A stretch of 64,000 bases of DNA. It comes from Sphaerolaimus hirsutus. Its lineage: Eukaryota; Nematoda; Chromadorea; Monhysterida; Sphaerolaimidae. The stretch spans positions 13,520,529-13,584,528 of the forward strand of contig OZ038451.1 of NCBI GenBank assembly GCA_964036195.1. The letters run 5' to 3'. Made by a program: the position numbers and the translations under genes. The notes under the pieces were generated by a model. The model saw only the letters and a program-made list of their open reading frames with translations. It searched no databases and had not been told where the DNA came from. This document shows, piece after piece, positions 28,816 to 39,836 of the stretch. How positions within the stretch are numbered: the stretch's first letter is position 1; each line of letters begins with the position of its first letter.

Positions 28816-31800
28816 TCAGTGCATCATGAGGTGCATCTCGGCCGTTCCATTAAAAATGAAGCCGTACGTGGGCCACCATTGGCCTATGAAGGATTCGTGC
28901 ACCGTGCCGAAATAGTAGCGCCCGTCCGCGTTGAGGTAGCCCACGCCGCACGACTTGTACCACCACGCGCCATCTTCCCACGTGTTCCAACCGGGCTGCG
29001 AATCACAGCAAAGGATGCGTGTGTGATGCGCAGTGAAGTGCCGTGAAGCGTTCAGAGGTGCAATGTCATTGTGAAGACACTTCACTGTGCCTCCAGACGC
29101 TTCATGACACTTCACGAACCATGCAAGCATGCTGCGATGGTTTGTGAAGTGCGCTTCACTAATTCTGTCCATGATTATACTTCAGTGTGTGGAAGACACT
29201 TCACCTCGAATCTCGTGAAGCGTATGGACGTGTCTTCACAATGGCTGCTTCCACACGCTTGCGACGAGTGAATGCACCAGGTAAATATCATTTTATATTG
29301 AATATCTAGTGACAATCTGGTAGGCTGTCACCGTAGGGTAAAAAATGGCATGGCAGACCTAATGTCGACACTTGCTCCCAGTGCCGACACCCCAGTCAGG
29401 TGCCTCCAGGGGGGAACACCCAAAATCGACCAGCTATCTATGATGGAGGCGCTCGGTTACTATTCCGAGGCATTCTTTTTGCTGCTATCCCCTGAACCCC
29501 CCCCCCCAAATCGCTCAGCTATCTACCAATGTCCACTCAGAGCATACGCGCATACATTGCACCCCAATGCCCAATGAACCCCCCCCCCCGCATTTTTCTG
29601 CTATCTAACTTGCCGAAAGAGCGATTTGCTATCTATGTATCGAGCCCCTGCAGGAATCGACATCCCTGACCCCGAAAGCAGATATAGATCTTTACCCCAG
29701 TCCTCGTTCCGTCCGACATCTTGCAAATTGGCCCCCGATCCAAGCAAATGTTGGCACGCTCCGGCTCCAGTTCTAACACCCCACTCTCAGTCGCTGTCGC
29801 TGTCCAAACATTAGTAAATGTCGCACCCTACCCGAGAACATCATCCCATTTGAACCCTACTGGAGAAACTGCTTTGGATTGTGGGAATGTGAATCTACCT
29901 TTTGTCATCATTGACCTGCTTTAAATGATCCAAACATGCTTTTTCACACCCCACCTGTTTGCCTTGGCCGTGTGACGCACAATTCTCGGTTGCCTCTTTG
30001 TCATTGTCTTTGTCATAAGTCGTGAATTCCTGGTTGTCGAGATCCTGGTCGGTATCCCTGCCACATTCAAATGCTTCGGCTAACGTTTGGGGGACCTTGA
30101 CCGCCTGGTTGGTGCAGCTCAGTTTGTAATTGGTGCTCGCTGCGCCCACCTGAAATTGCAATTTTGAAGCACTAATTATTTTGTGATTTTAATTGTGTTG
30201 AGAAATGTGATTGAGAGAAATGCAAAAAATTCGGGAATCGGGTAGTTTCGTTCCAAATGTGCAGATACATATGTACATGAAACCCGACAAATACTGACTA
30301 CTTTTGCAAGGTCCCAGACCCTGTAAAGTGTAAAAGACCCTGTAAAAGGTCATGTGTCATGTAAAAGACCCTGTAAAGTGTCAAATATAATGTCAAAGGC
30401 CCTCTCATGTTTCATGTGTACTTTGTTACATAAGATTTGGATACAAAAAAACATAAGATTTGAATACCATAAGATAAAATTTGGATACACGTGACACTTT
30501 ACATGGTCTTTTACATGACATTTGACACTTTACATGGCTTTTTACATGACACATGATATTTTATAGGATCTTTTACATGACAGGTGCCTTTTTACAAGGG
30601 TCTTTTACACCTTACAGGGTCTGGGACCAATTTGGTCTAGTTTTGTCCCTTAATCACCTTAAAATGCGAGTAAGTGATACAGGCTTTCTCCGGTCCCGGT
30701 TGCGAGCTTTTGTATACTGTGAAAGCTATTCTGACGGTAGTATTTGGACGATTAGTGAGGTGGTTCAATGATTCCAATCCGATCCAATAGCCATCTCCGC
30801 TGCCGAAACCTTTCACGTATGCAGAATATGGCTGGGTCATATTTTTTGTCTTCCAGCCCAGGACATTGGAGTTTCTGGATGTGGGTCATATTTACAGTAA
30901 TCTTCCAATTAAGAGTCTTGTGACAAATTGTAGATTACCTGTACAGTATACCCCCCTAAATTAGCCCTTGTAATGAACACTTATGCATTTGGAAGTTGAA
31001 AACTCTTTAGGTTTTTGACATAGACTGTAAGCAGCTATCAGCGGTGTGTCAAGGTGGGGCCTTGGCGCCTGGAGCTAGCGCCAAAGGAAGAAGCGCCATG
31101 GCTTTGCTGTGGCGACACTGGCGCTTAGCGCTATTTTTCCCTGGCGCCATAGGATCAAAACATCTCGACCCGCACTTGGCGCCATTTTGCTCTGGCGCGC
31201 TCGGCATGTGGGGTCATGTCCATAGAGGAAATCGGGGGTAGCATTTTAGGGGGGGGGGTCCGCCAAAGTTTGCACAGTTATAACTTAGCAACCACTTGAC
31301 GAAAATTGTCGAAAATTGGATATAATGTGGTTTCATGTTAGCCCCGACATGAAACCACATTATATCCAATTTTCAACAAATTTCGCGAAGTGGTTGCTAA
31401 GTTATAACCGTGCAAACTTTGGCGGACCCCCCCCCCCAAAAATGCTACCACCGATTTCCTCTATGGTCATGTCGCTTTTGGCGCCAACGTCCTGGCGCTT
31501 TTTCCATCACTAGTCTTGGTCCACTAAATGGTGTTGTGAGAACTGAAAAGGGCCCAGACATGTGCACCTAGCGGCGTGGCGCATTGCAGAAGCATGTGCG
31601 TTACCTCAGTGACCCAACACAAAAATGACGCCAAATGCTAACGCCAAAGTCGCTTTCACTTGGCGCCACTGAAAAATAGAACAGTGAACAAAATATGACA
31701 TGGCGTTTTTGAGAAGCAGCGTCAAACACCACTACCAGCAGTGCTACAGCTGCATGGCGCTAAGATGTTTAGGCTTTGGCGCCACTGTCAGCGCTTGCCG

Positions 31801-32138
31801 GTTGCTTTTACGCCAGTAATAATCACTTATCCATTAAAATATTCACGAGTGTTTTTCTGTGTGACCCTCAAACAACCTCACCTGTGAAGTAGCGTCTGTC
31901 CACCATTTTTGTCCATGACACATGTGACTTTTATTTTTCCATTCGGAAGATCAATCTCGTATTTCCCACTGGTGCTGCGTCATTGTAACATTTTTGCGCT
32001 TTTTCCAAAATTCTTCAAAAAAGAGAAAACAACATACCGACTGCCCAGAAGCCAGTGGTCATGGCAGTTCGATGGTGGCATATGTGCCTTTGAAAGTGCC
32101 GCCAGAAATACGGCACCACAGACGAGGTGAAGCTTCAT
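28816..32138 (-). CDS. Secreted fibrinogen-related (FReD) protein
   Basis: Minus-strand exons: 32138-32038 (start codon, signal peptide MKLHLVCGAVFLAALSKA, then CHDHWLLG), 31974-31882 (SGKYEIDLPNGKIKVTCVMD), about 30850-30658 (YVKGFGSGDGYWIGLESLNH), 30149-29955 (YDKDNDKEATENCASHG) and 28995-28816 (GAWWYKSCGVGYLNADGRYY, ending AEMHLMMH). The order and spacing match a fibrinogen C-terminal domain: GFG..YWIGL, the calcium-site region near DKDND, NCA, WWY.SC..LNGRYY. Length is about 250 residues, so it is a bare FReD with no collagen or coiled-coil stalk, as in ficolin-like and invertebrate lectins. The 5' edge of the third exon does not join exon 2 in phase, so a small exon is missing from my model. 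Ligand is unknown. Confidence 0.87.
29010..29265. repeat. CACTTCAC/GTGAAGTG-word repeat in FReD intron
   Basis: About nine copies of GTGAAG(T/C) or the complement ACTTCAC occur in both orientations, with larger mirrored pieces such as GTGAAGACACTTCACTGTG. This looks like another word-filled foldback but I could not fix its ends. Confidence 0.5.
30310..30628. mobile_element. CAGACCCTGTAAA foldback MITE, FReD intron
   Basis: Ends GGTCCCAGACCCTGTAAAG and CTTACAGGGTCTGGGACC are complementary; arrays of AAAGTGTAAA, TGTCATGTAAAAGACC and ACATGACA words fill both arms. Other copies are at 34736, 36763, 43540, 46918 and 47955. Confidence 0.8.
31050..31512. repeat. GCGCC-word MITE copy with nested palindrome
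   Basis: TTGGCGCCTGGAGCTAGCG at the left and GGCGCTTTTTCCATCACTA at the right bracket GCGCC words. Between them, 31214-31475 is a near-perfect palindrome (CATAGAGGAAATCGG mirrored by CCGATTTCCTCTATGG; TTATAACTTAGCAACCACTT mirrored; centre near 31345). Confidence 0.7.
31513..31881. other. FReD intron 2 segment, no additional gene
   Basis: Contains scattered GGCGCCA words (31625-31815) but no ends or exons. Confidence 0.4.
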
Positions 32139-32999
32139 TTTAATAGGTAGGTTCTTTTTTAGAATAAAAATGTCTTGTTGGGTGGGTGGGTCTTTTATCG
32201 CGAGTGTTTACGTGCCACGTTTTTTAGTTTTGTGTTTTATGCATTTGTTTGAGATGATAAAGTCAGTGGGGAAGTTTTATGCTTTGATGTTTCCACAAAA
32301 AAATTAAGAAATGGGTGTCGAATTTAACTTTTCATTTTTGAATTTATTTCACATGCGAGAGATTAATATTTAAGAAATAAAACATACGCTTTTGTGAAAA
32401 GATGCAAAAATGTCTTGTCGTGAATACGTTAACAAATATTAATCACAGCAATGATTTTTTTTCAAATGGCAGTGTTGAATATCGTTGGCATGCTTCCAGG
32501 CTCCAGCGGGAACACCGCGTTCAAGGTGTACACTGTACACTCACTGGAGTACACTAATTTTCTGTTTTTTTTGGGGGGGATAATTCCCTGAAGTCAAGGT
32601 TGAAATTGATTTTCACGAATGGGGCTGGTCCCGCCCCCTTTTAGAAAAATTTCGATTGACATCGTTCTGTGTCTGTTATCATTTATTTTACTCGCCGGAC
32701 CGCAAAAGATGCGCCCAAGATTATTTATGTCTTTGTCGATAACGCGCGAGCTGGATACTTATGTACCTATGCACTTTCACAAAAAGAAAAATATTTAAAA
32801 AAGGCGGAGAAGCGTACAAACGAGGAATGTTTTCCCCGTCATGTTTTTTCGTTTTTACTGGAATTTTTTTAATTTTTATTAATGATGAAGTCATGATGGA
32901 GTGCTTCCTTCAGAAAAATGCATAGCATGCGCTCCGCCGAGTATACCAGTTTTAGGTATGTAAAAGCGTAATGTTTACTAATGTCCTCCGCGAAAATTT
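32139..32999. other. Upstream region of the FReD gene, no gene recognised
   Basis: AT-rich DNA. 32480-32560 (GTTGGCATGCTTCCAG...CGGGAACACCGCGT) resembles segments at 44180-44220 and 52520-52560, so it is a repeat remnant. The FReD promoter presumably lies just above 32138, but I cannot mark it. Confidence 0.4.
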
Positions 33000-33145
33000 C
33001 TGACCAATAACTAGCCACACCCCCTTGAATAAGCCCCCCTCAAATTAAACCCCCCCTTGAATAAGCCCCCCTCGAATTAACCCCACCCTCAAATTGTGCT
33101 GGCGGAATAATGAACCCCCATGGGGGCATTTCGAGGTAATACGGT
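33000..33145. mobile_element. TACCGTATT-family MITE, right half only
   Basis: CCCCCTTGAATAAGCCCCCC units are followed by the family right end CATTTCGAGGTAATACGGTA. No left terminus is present nearby. Confidence 0.65.
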
Positions 33146-33469
33146 ATACATAAAAAAGTATAAAAAGTATAAATAATTATTATTTGCCATCGTTATTATC
33201 AAAGAAGCTACCTATATCATCATACCTATTTGCAGTATGGATTATGAAACATGTGCCTGTTCCCACAGATGATAAGTGGGTTTGAAAATGTACATGTTAC
33301 CGTAACCATGCGTTGTTTGTAAGGACCCGAAACGCGACCCGAACCCTATTGACATTGGTTGCGATTTGCGAATATGAATGTCGTGCTCGAATTGAACTGA
33401 ACATCTACATAAAATACCTAGTGGGGAAGTATTGGCTTGGTGCAAATGTTTATGCCGTTTCAGGGTTAG

Positions 33470-34700
33470 TGATGTAAAAGCGCCAAGGCGCCTTTCGCTA
33501 TTTTCCTGTGCGCCATTGGTGCCTGGCGTCATGCCCATGAAAAGTGCCATGGCGCTTTTGTCGCTTGGCGCTACTTTTGACCGGCGTCAGCAACAAAGTG
33601 CCTGGCGCTAGCGCCAAAGTAAAAAGCGCCATGGCGCTAGGGTTCAAACGATATATCGTATCGAATATCGAATATCGGATATCGACCATTTTTTAATATC
33701 GAATATCGAATATCGATATCGAAAATTTTGAAAAAATATCGAATATCGAATATCGATATCGAAAATTTTGAAAAAATATCGAATATCGAATATCGATATC
33801 GAAAATTTTGAAAAAATATCGAATATCGATATCGAATATCGACCATATTTTCGATATATCGAACCTGTATAATGTCCTTAATTGAGTTATTATTTTTGTT
33901 TTGAGATATTTATGATTAATTTGATTTGCTTATAGTATCTAAGTTGATGAGTAAAAGTAAAGTATTTAATGTTATCTTTGTTGGAGTGCTTATTCCACAT
34001 TTCTTGTATTTGGTTTGGCCACATACCTACTGAACTACCTACCTCATATTTGAAGCCAGAAAATGCTGATATGCTGCTTTTTTGCAACATGCCCTTAAAC
34101 AATTGGGTTATAAGTATGAATTGTTGTATCTACCAATTTTTGTTTGTCTGATACAATTTGATTCGTCATGCTTTTTCTTTGATTTTTTCATTCTGACCAT
34201 TGTAAACCTTGTTAAAATCAATTGTACTTTTCAGTAAAGAGATAATCAACCATGTTTGCAACCATATGAAAATACAACATGCTGCTTGAAATATGCCTTG
34301 CTATACCAAAAGCTAAATATCGAATATCGAAAATATCGAAATATCGATATCGAATATCGACCATTTTTTAGTATCAAATATTGAATATCGATATCGAGGG
34401 TCCATATCGTATCGAATATCGATATCGAAAATTTTGAAAAAATATCGAATATCGAATATCGATATCGAAAATTTTGAAAAAATATCGAATATCGAATATC
34501 AATATCGAAAATTTTGAAAAAATATCGAATATCGAATATCGATATCGAAAAGTGATATCGTTTGAACCCTACATGGCGCTTCTGGCGCTTGGCGCCATTT
34601 TGCTCTAGCGCCATTGGCGCTTGGCGCCAAGGGTCAGAAAAGCGCCATGGCGCTTTTGGCGCTTACCGCCAATGCCAAATTTCTGGCGCTTTTCACATCA
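33470..34700. repeat. GCGCC-word MITE interrupted by the ATCGAATATCG element
   Basis: TAGTGATGTAAAAGCGCC at the left and GGCGCTTTTCACATCA at the right bracket GCGCC words that are split at 33638-34571 by another element. The split copies the host 8-mer CATGGCGC, so the order of insertion is clear. Confidence 0.75.
33638..34571. mobile_element. hAT-like MITE filled with ATCGAATATCGATATCGA words
   Basis: Ends TAGGGTTCAAACGATAT and ATATCGTTTGAACCCTA, flanked by CATGGCGC on both sides (33630-33637 and 34572-34579). Two arrays of AATATCGATATCGAAAATTT units (33650-33860 and 34315-34560) flank a unique AT-rich core. The outer 12 bp are identical to the GGGATC-word elements at 11872 and 41923, but the words differ. 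Confidence 0.92.
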
Positions 34701-34704
34701 ATAT

Positions 34705-35175
34705 TCAGTATCGTATCCCATTGGATCGTCCTGGGGGCAGTCCCAAGCCCAGTAAAGTGTAAAGTAAAGTGTCCAATGTAAAGTCAAAGCAAAGTAAAGT
34801 GTCAATCAAAACAAAAAAAGAAAAGATTTTATTACTGAACTTTGCATGACAATTGATACTTTACTTTGCATTTGACTTTACATTTGACACTTTACTTTAC
34901 ACTTTACAGGGCTTGGGATTGCCACCTGGGTGGTGACGTCTCAGCCGGGGTATATGAGCTGGAATTACAACTCCACGTAATATTTAAGAATAAAAGTTTA
35001 CCGCGAAATTGATTACATAAGAGTAGATTATTATAAATGCCAACAACCATAAGTTTTCCACCTGATTTTACATCGCAATTCGTGCATGATGAGTTTTGGA
35101 CATTGTTTAGAAATGGATTAGGACGGGATCCACTTTTACGTAATCAATTTCACAATAAAATCTTACACTTAAATT
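34705..35175. repeat. Mariner-like copy interrupted by a CTGTAAA MITE
   Basis: CCATTGGATCGTCCTGG and GGGGTATATGAGCTGG match 22830-22880 in the mariner-like element; a CAGTCCCAAGCCC...GTAAAGTG MITE (34736-34923) lies between them. Terminal repeats were not identified. Confidence 0.55.
34736..34923. mobile_element. CAGTCCCAAGCCCAGTAAAG foldback MITE
   Basis: GGCAGTCCCAAGCCCAGTAA at the left is mirrored by TTACAGGGCTTGGGATTGCC at the right, with arrays of GTAAAGTGTCAAA inside. A short GGTGTC-free core lies at 34810-34850. Confidence 0.8.
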
Positions 35176-35269
35176 AATTCCAACTTACCGTAAATACTCT
35201 ATTAGTACGAACCCCCCCTCCAATAGTGCGATACCTTTGGGCACGTTGTGTGAGTAAAAATATTATGGC

Positions 35270-35485
35270 GGCCCACACACTAGTTGATATATGAGTGTCA
35301 ACTGGTGTGTGTCAACTCAGATATCGGCTTCACGCGTCGCAAAGCGATTTTCAAATGCACTTGCCGTAATATTTATTTTTCAACATTGCCGCATGTGCAT
35401 TTGGAGACCGCTCTGCGACGTGTGAAGCCGAAATCTGAGTTGACACAGACCAGTTGACACACATGTGTCAACTAGTGTGCAGGTC
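35270..35485. mobile_element. CACACTAGTTGA MITE copy
   Basis: GGCCCACACACTAGTTGATA and the mirrored TGTCAACTAGTGTGC ends; inner TCAACTGGTGTGTGTCAACT and CGGCTTCACGCGTCGCA match copies at 20880 and 43949. Confidence 0.78.
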
Positions 35486-35770
35486 GCCAAGGCGACCCCC
35501 TCCACACTTTTCTCGGCCTGATCGGAGCACCGCACACTCAAAATTGGCATGGCAGTTCGAAGGTTTTTTTGCAAGGTCGCAATTCAAATTCAGAATTGAA
35601 AAAGGGGTCGAATCCAAAATCGTCCGAACCGACCCAAATTTCAGTAGTTTTTCCCTCTTGTCCTAACAAAAATCGTCCCAACCGACTTCCGTGCGGAACA
35701 CAAAAGCGTTCGACCTGCCATTGCCAATTTTGAGTGTGCGTTGCGCCATTGAATCAGATTCACCCTGTAA

Positions 35771-36187
35771 AGCCGGAATTACAGCTCAGCGGCGTTTGAC
35801 GTGAAATGATGACGTCGTAAAATTGATTACATCAAAATAGACATAGGTACAGCGTTGAAATTTCAGAATTTGATAGTTCTAGTAATTGTGTGTAATGTCC
35901 TAAAAAAATTAAGAAGATAATTATTATTTAATAAGTTTTACGTCAAAATTTACACATTCTACGTCAACATTTCACGTCAAACATTTTATGTCACCAAAAA
36001 ATTTTGACGTTAAATTAATAACTACTTAAATAATGATTATTTTATAAATTTTTTTTGAGACATTACACACAATTACTAGAACTATCTAATTCTGAAATTT
36101 CAATGCTGTACCTTTGTCTATTTTGATGTAATCAATTTTACGACGTCATCATTTCAAGTCAAACGCCGCTGAGCTGTAATTCCGGCT
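35771..36187. mobile_element. PIF/Harbinger-type MITE with TAA target duplication
   Basis: Ends AGCCGGAATTACAGCTCAGC and its complement, flanked by TAA on both sides (35768-35770 and 36188-36190). Rejoining the flanks restores CCCTGTAA-AGTGTAAAG, the start of a CTGTAAA-family MITE, so this element inserted into one. The 3-bp TAA duplication is typical of PIF/Harbinger. No transposase is encoded. Confidence 0.85.
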
Positions 36188-36239
36188 TAAAGTGTAAAGT
36201 AAAGTGTCAAAATTCATCTACAGTAAATAAATTTGATTT

Positions 36240-36665
36240 AAGGGTTGTTTACACGGTTTCGTGTGCCAACAAAAAAGTTAAGCGAGAAAGTTCCATAATT
36301 CCGGAATAAAGTTCCGTATCTGCGGGAAAAGCCGGTGAAGTATACTCACTAGTTAAGTTTACACACATGCCAATTTGCATATAATTTGAGCCTGTCGTTC
36401 AAAACTTATTTGCATTTGAAGATGAATTTCAGTTGTCGGTTCGGTTTCAAAACGAAAACCGAACCGACAACTAAAATTCATTTTCAATTGCCTATAATTC
36501 GTGAACGACATGCTCAAATTATCTGCAAATTGGCATGTGTGTACACATAACTAGTGAGCACAATTCACCGTTTTTTCTTGCATATATGAAACTTAATTCC
36601 AGAATTATGGAACTTTTCCATCAAACTTTTTTGTCGGCACACGAAAGTGTGTAAACGCTGCTTTA
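36240..36665. repeat. 425-bp palindromic element
   Basis: TTGTTTACACGGTTTCGTGT at the left is mirrored by CACGAAAGTGTGTAAACG at the right, through ACTTTTTTG, CCATAATTCCGGAAT and TGCCAATTTGCA to a centre at about 36455 (GTTGTCGGTTCGGTTT mirrored). Confidence 0.75.
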
Positions 36666-36762
36666 GGTAAAATAAAAGATTTTATTTTGATATTTTCAAT
36701 GACATTTGTATGACATTTCACATAACATTTGACATAACATTTGACACTTTACATGTGCTTGG

Positions 36763-37243
36763 GGCAGTCCCAAGCCCTGTAAAGTGTAAAGTAAAGTGTC
36801 CAATGTAAAGTCAAATGCAAAGTCAAATGTCAAATGTAAAGTAAAGTGTCAAATGTTAAGTCAAATGCAAAGTCAAATGCAAAGTCAAATGTCAAGTGTA
36901 AAGTAAAGTGTCAAATGTAAAGTCAGATGCAAAGTCAAATCTCAAATGTAAAGTTTTGAATGTAAAGTCAAATGCAAAGTCAAATGCAAAGTCAAATGCA
37001 AAGTCAAATGTCAAGTGTAAAGTAAAGTGTCAAATGTAAAGTAAAGTGTCAATTGTGTATCCAAATCTTATTTTTTAATATCCAAATCTGATGTTTTTGT
37101 ATCCAAATCTTGACACTTTACTTTACATTTGACTTAACATTTGACTTTACTTTTGACACTTTACTTTACATTTGACATTTGACTTTGCATTTGACTTTAC
37201 ATTTGACACTTTACTTTACACTTTACAGGGCTTGGGATTGCCA
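36763..37243. mobile_element. CAGTCCCAAGCCCTGTAAAG foldback MITE, long copy
   Basis: GGCAGTCCCAAGCCCTGTAA and mirrored TTACAGGGCTTGGGATTGCC ends. The left arm is a 290-bp array of (AAATGTAAAGTC)/(AAATGCAAAGTC) units, the right arm a shorter complementary array. Confidence 0.85.
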
Positions 37244-37489
37244 CCTGGACTACCACCTCTAGCCACTTTCGCGGCACGTAAACAAGTAAACAAGTGACAG
37301 GTAAACTCACCTACATAAAGTGGCATTTGACAAGTGCATTACTAATTACTATTATACCTACTTGTCACTAAAAAGTTTTCTTCCCCCATCGCTTTTCTCG
37401 CCACATGGCCACTTCTGGAAGTGACCTTTGGTAGAGTATGGGATTTGGCCCAAGACTGTTATCGGCGCCGTCGCTGTGATCCCAACAGA

Positions 37490-39300
37490 GTCTGCACCGC
37501 TCGGCATCTAAACCTGCATGGCATCTGGACCCGCGTGGCATGGATTTCTGCCTGCATGGCATCTAGACCCGCGTGGCATCTATCGTCCCATAGATGCCAA
37601 GCGGGTTGCATGCCTGCACATGCCATGCGGTCTGCATGCTGTCACCCTGCAACTTATTTTTATGGGAGTACACCTTAGTTGATCCAGCCCAGTGTATCAT
37701 GTGCACAAAAAATATGAATTCAAAATGTGTAAAAATTTCAATGTTTTTCCCAATTATTGTTTTCAGATGCCAAGTGTCTCTGAATTTTTTATTTCAATGC
37801 AAATATGAGTACTGTTTGAAAAGGGGAAGAAGGGTAGATAAATACATGCATGCCCATGCAAATTCATACATACAATTCTTTAGTAACCCTGTAAGAGTGG
37901 CTACTAGAATAAATTTTGATCAAGCCATTTTTTGGTAGGAATTGCATTTTGGGACACCATGAATGTAAAAAGCCTCAGTGTTAAAGCCGGAATTACAGCT
38001 CAGCGGCGTTTGACGTGAAATGATTACGTTGTAAATTGATTACATCAAAATGGACAAAGGTACAGCATTGAAATTTCAGAATTAGATAGTTCTAGTAATT
38101 GTGTGTAATGTCCCAAACAAATTTTATCAAATAATCATTATTTAAGTAGTTATTAATTTACCATCGAAATTTACACATTCTATGTCAACATTTCACGTCA
38201 AACATTTTACGTCATCAAAAAATTTTGACGGTAAATTAATAACTACTTAAATAATGATTATTTGATAAAATTTTTTTTGGGACATTACACCCAATTACTA
38301 GAACTATCTAATTCTGAAATTTCAATGCTGTACCTTTGTCCATTTTGATGTAATCAATTTTACAACGTAATCATTTCACGTCAAACGCCGCTGAGCTGTA
38401 ATTCCGGCTTAAGGGGCAACATTCAAATTGATCTGGGTAGTGTGGTGAGATATGCATTGAATATTGTGTACATGGTGGCTTAGAAATAGATAATCAAATT
38501 AGATATTTTTAACAGATTTTCTGGGATCATATTTAATTTAATTTTCTCAAAATCAGCCAATTTGAAATGTGAAATTGAAATAAAATATTGATCAATATAT
38601 TTAGTGTTGTGTTCATCCAAATACTGTGTTTGATTGAAATTTAGCCATATGCACTAAACTAGGAAACTAGGAATCCACTAATGTAGGCCACCCTGAAAAT
38701 GAGTTAAAATTCCATGTGAACACTGCTGGAACTCAATGTTGAAAGCCACTTGAACAGGGTGGCCCAGTACACATGGAAGTTTACAAAGCTGTTTCCAAAG
38801 ATGATCAATCAATTTGAGTGTTGCCCCTTAACACTGAGGCTTTTTACATGCATGGTGTCCCAAAATGCAATTCCTACCAAAAAATGGCTTGATCAAAATT
38901 TATTCTAGTAGCCACTCTTACAGGGTTACTAAAGAATTGTATGTATGAATTTGCATGGGCATGCATGTATCTACCCTTCTTCCCCTTTTCAAACAGTACT
39001 CATATTTGCATTGAAATAAAAAATTCAGAGACACTTGACATCTGAAAACAATAATTGGGAAAACATTGAAATTTTTACACATTTTGAATTCATATTTTTT
39101 GTGCACATGATACACTGGACATGTAGACCCCCCTGCCCGCTTGGCATCTGGCCCTACCCGCCCGTTTGGCATCTATGCCACAGTCCGCTTGGCATCCAGC
39201 ATTGTATAGATGCCAAGCAGGTCTAGATGCCAAGCAGGCAGAAATCCATGCTATCCGGGTCCAGATGCCAAGCGGATTAGATGCCATTTAGGCCTGACCC
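37490..39300. repeat. 1.8 kb foldback element with GATGCCAAGC ends
   Basis: Inner arms 37686-37983 and 38835-39120 are near-perfect complements (for example GTGTATCATGTGCACAAAAA mirrored; GGTAGGAATTGCATTTTGGG mirrored). Outer arms are GATGCCAAGC-word arrays (37490-37640 and 39130-39300). The central loop contains a PIF/Harbinger-type MITE. Confidence 0.85.
37985..38409. mobile_element. PIF/Harbinger-type MITE, second copy, nested in foldback
   Basis: The same AGCCGGAATTACAGCTCAGC ends as 35771-36187, with TAA at 37982-37984 and 38410-38412. Rejoining the flanks restores CAGTGTTAAGGGGCAAC, which is exactly the mirror of the opposite foldback arm (GTTGCCCCTTAACACTG near 38825), so this insertion postdates the palindrome. 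Confidence 0.9.
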
Positions 39301-39836
39301 ATCCCAACATTCTTAAACCGATGCTACCGTCGCCTGTGTATCCAAATCAGTTTGTTTTTCGCTTTTTGTGGTTGCGGGATAATTTTAGGATACTTTTCTG
39401 AAAATCAAGGCGGTGAAATTTGCTGTTATTCAGTGTATTGTATACCGCTCACGTGCCCCCGGATTTTCGCGGACCTTGGGTTTTTCCGCAGTTTCCGGTC
39501 GATTTCGGCAATTTCTGAGCTGGCCTACAGTGAAAAAGGAACGAGGGAAGCTGTTTTCACGAGTTCACGGGTGTAAATTTATATTTAAATCGTAATTTCA
39601 CGCACTCCGGCACTTTTCTGACAATTGTACCCGAATCGATTGTGTCACGTGTTGTTTTTCGCAGCCGAAAACGTGATAAACTTTACCTTTTATTTTTTTC
39701 TCACCCACAAACCTTCGCAACCACTAGCCATTCGAACTATCCGCAGGTTCAACAATCCAATAAAATATCTACTCGCTAAATTTTTACAATACAGCGTGGT
39801 CCAATTGTAGGCGCGTAAAATCGATCCGGAAATTGG

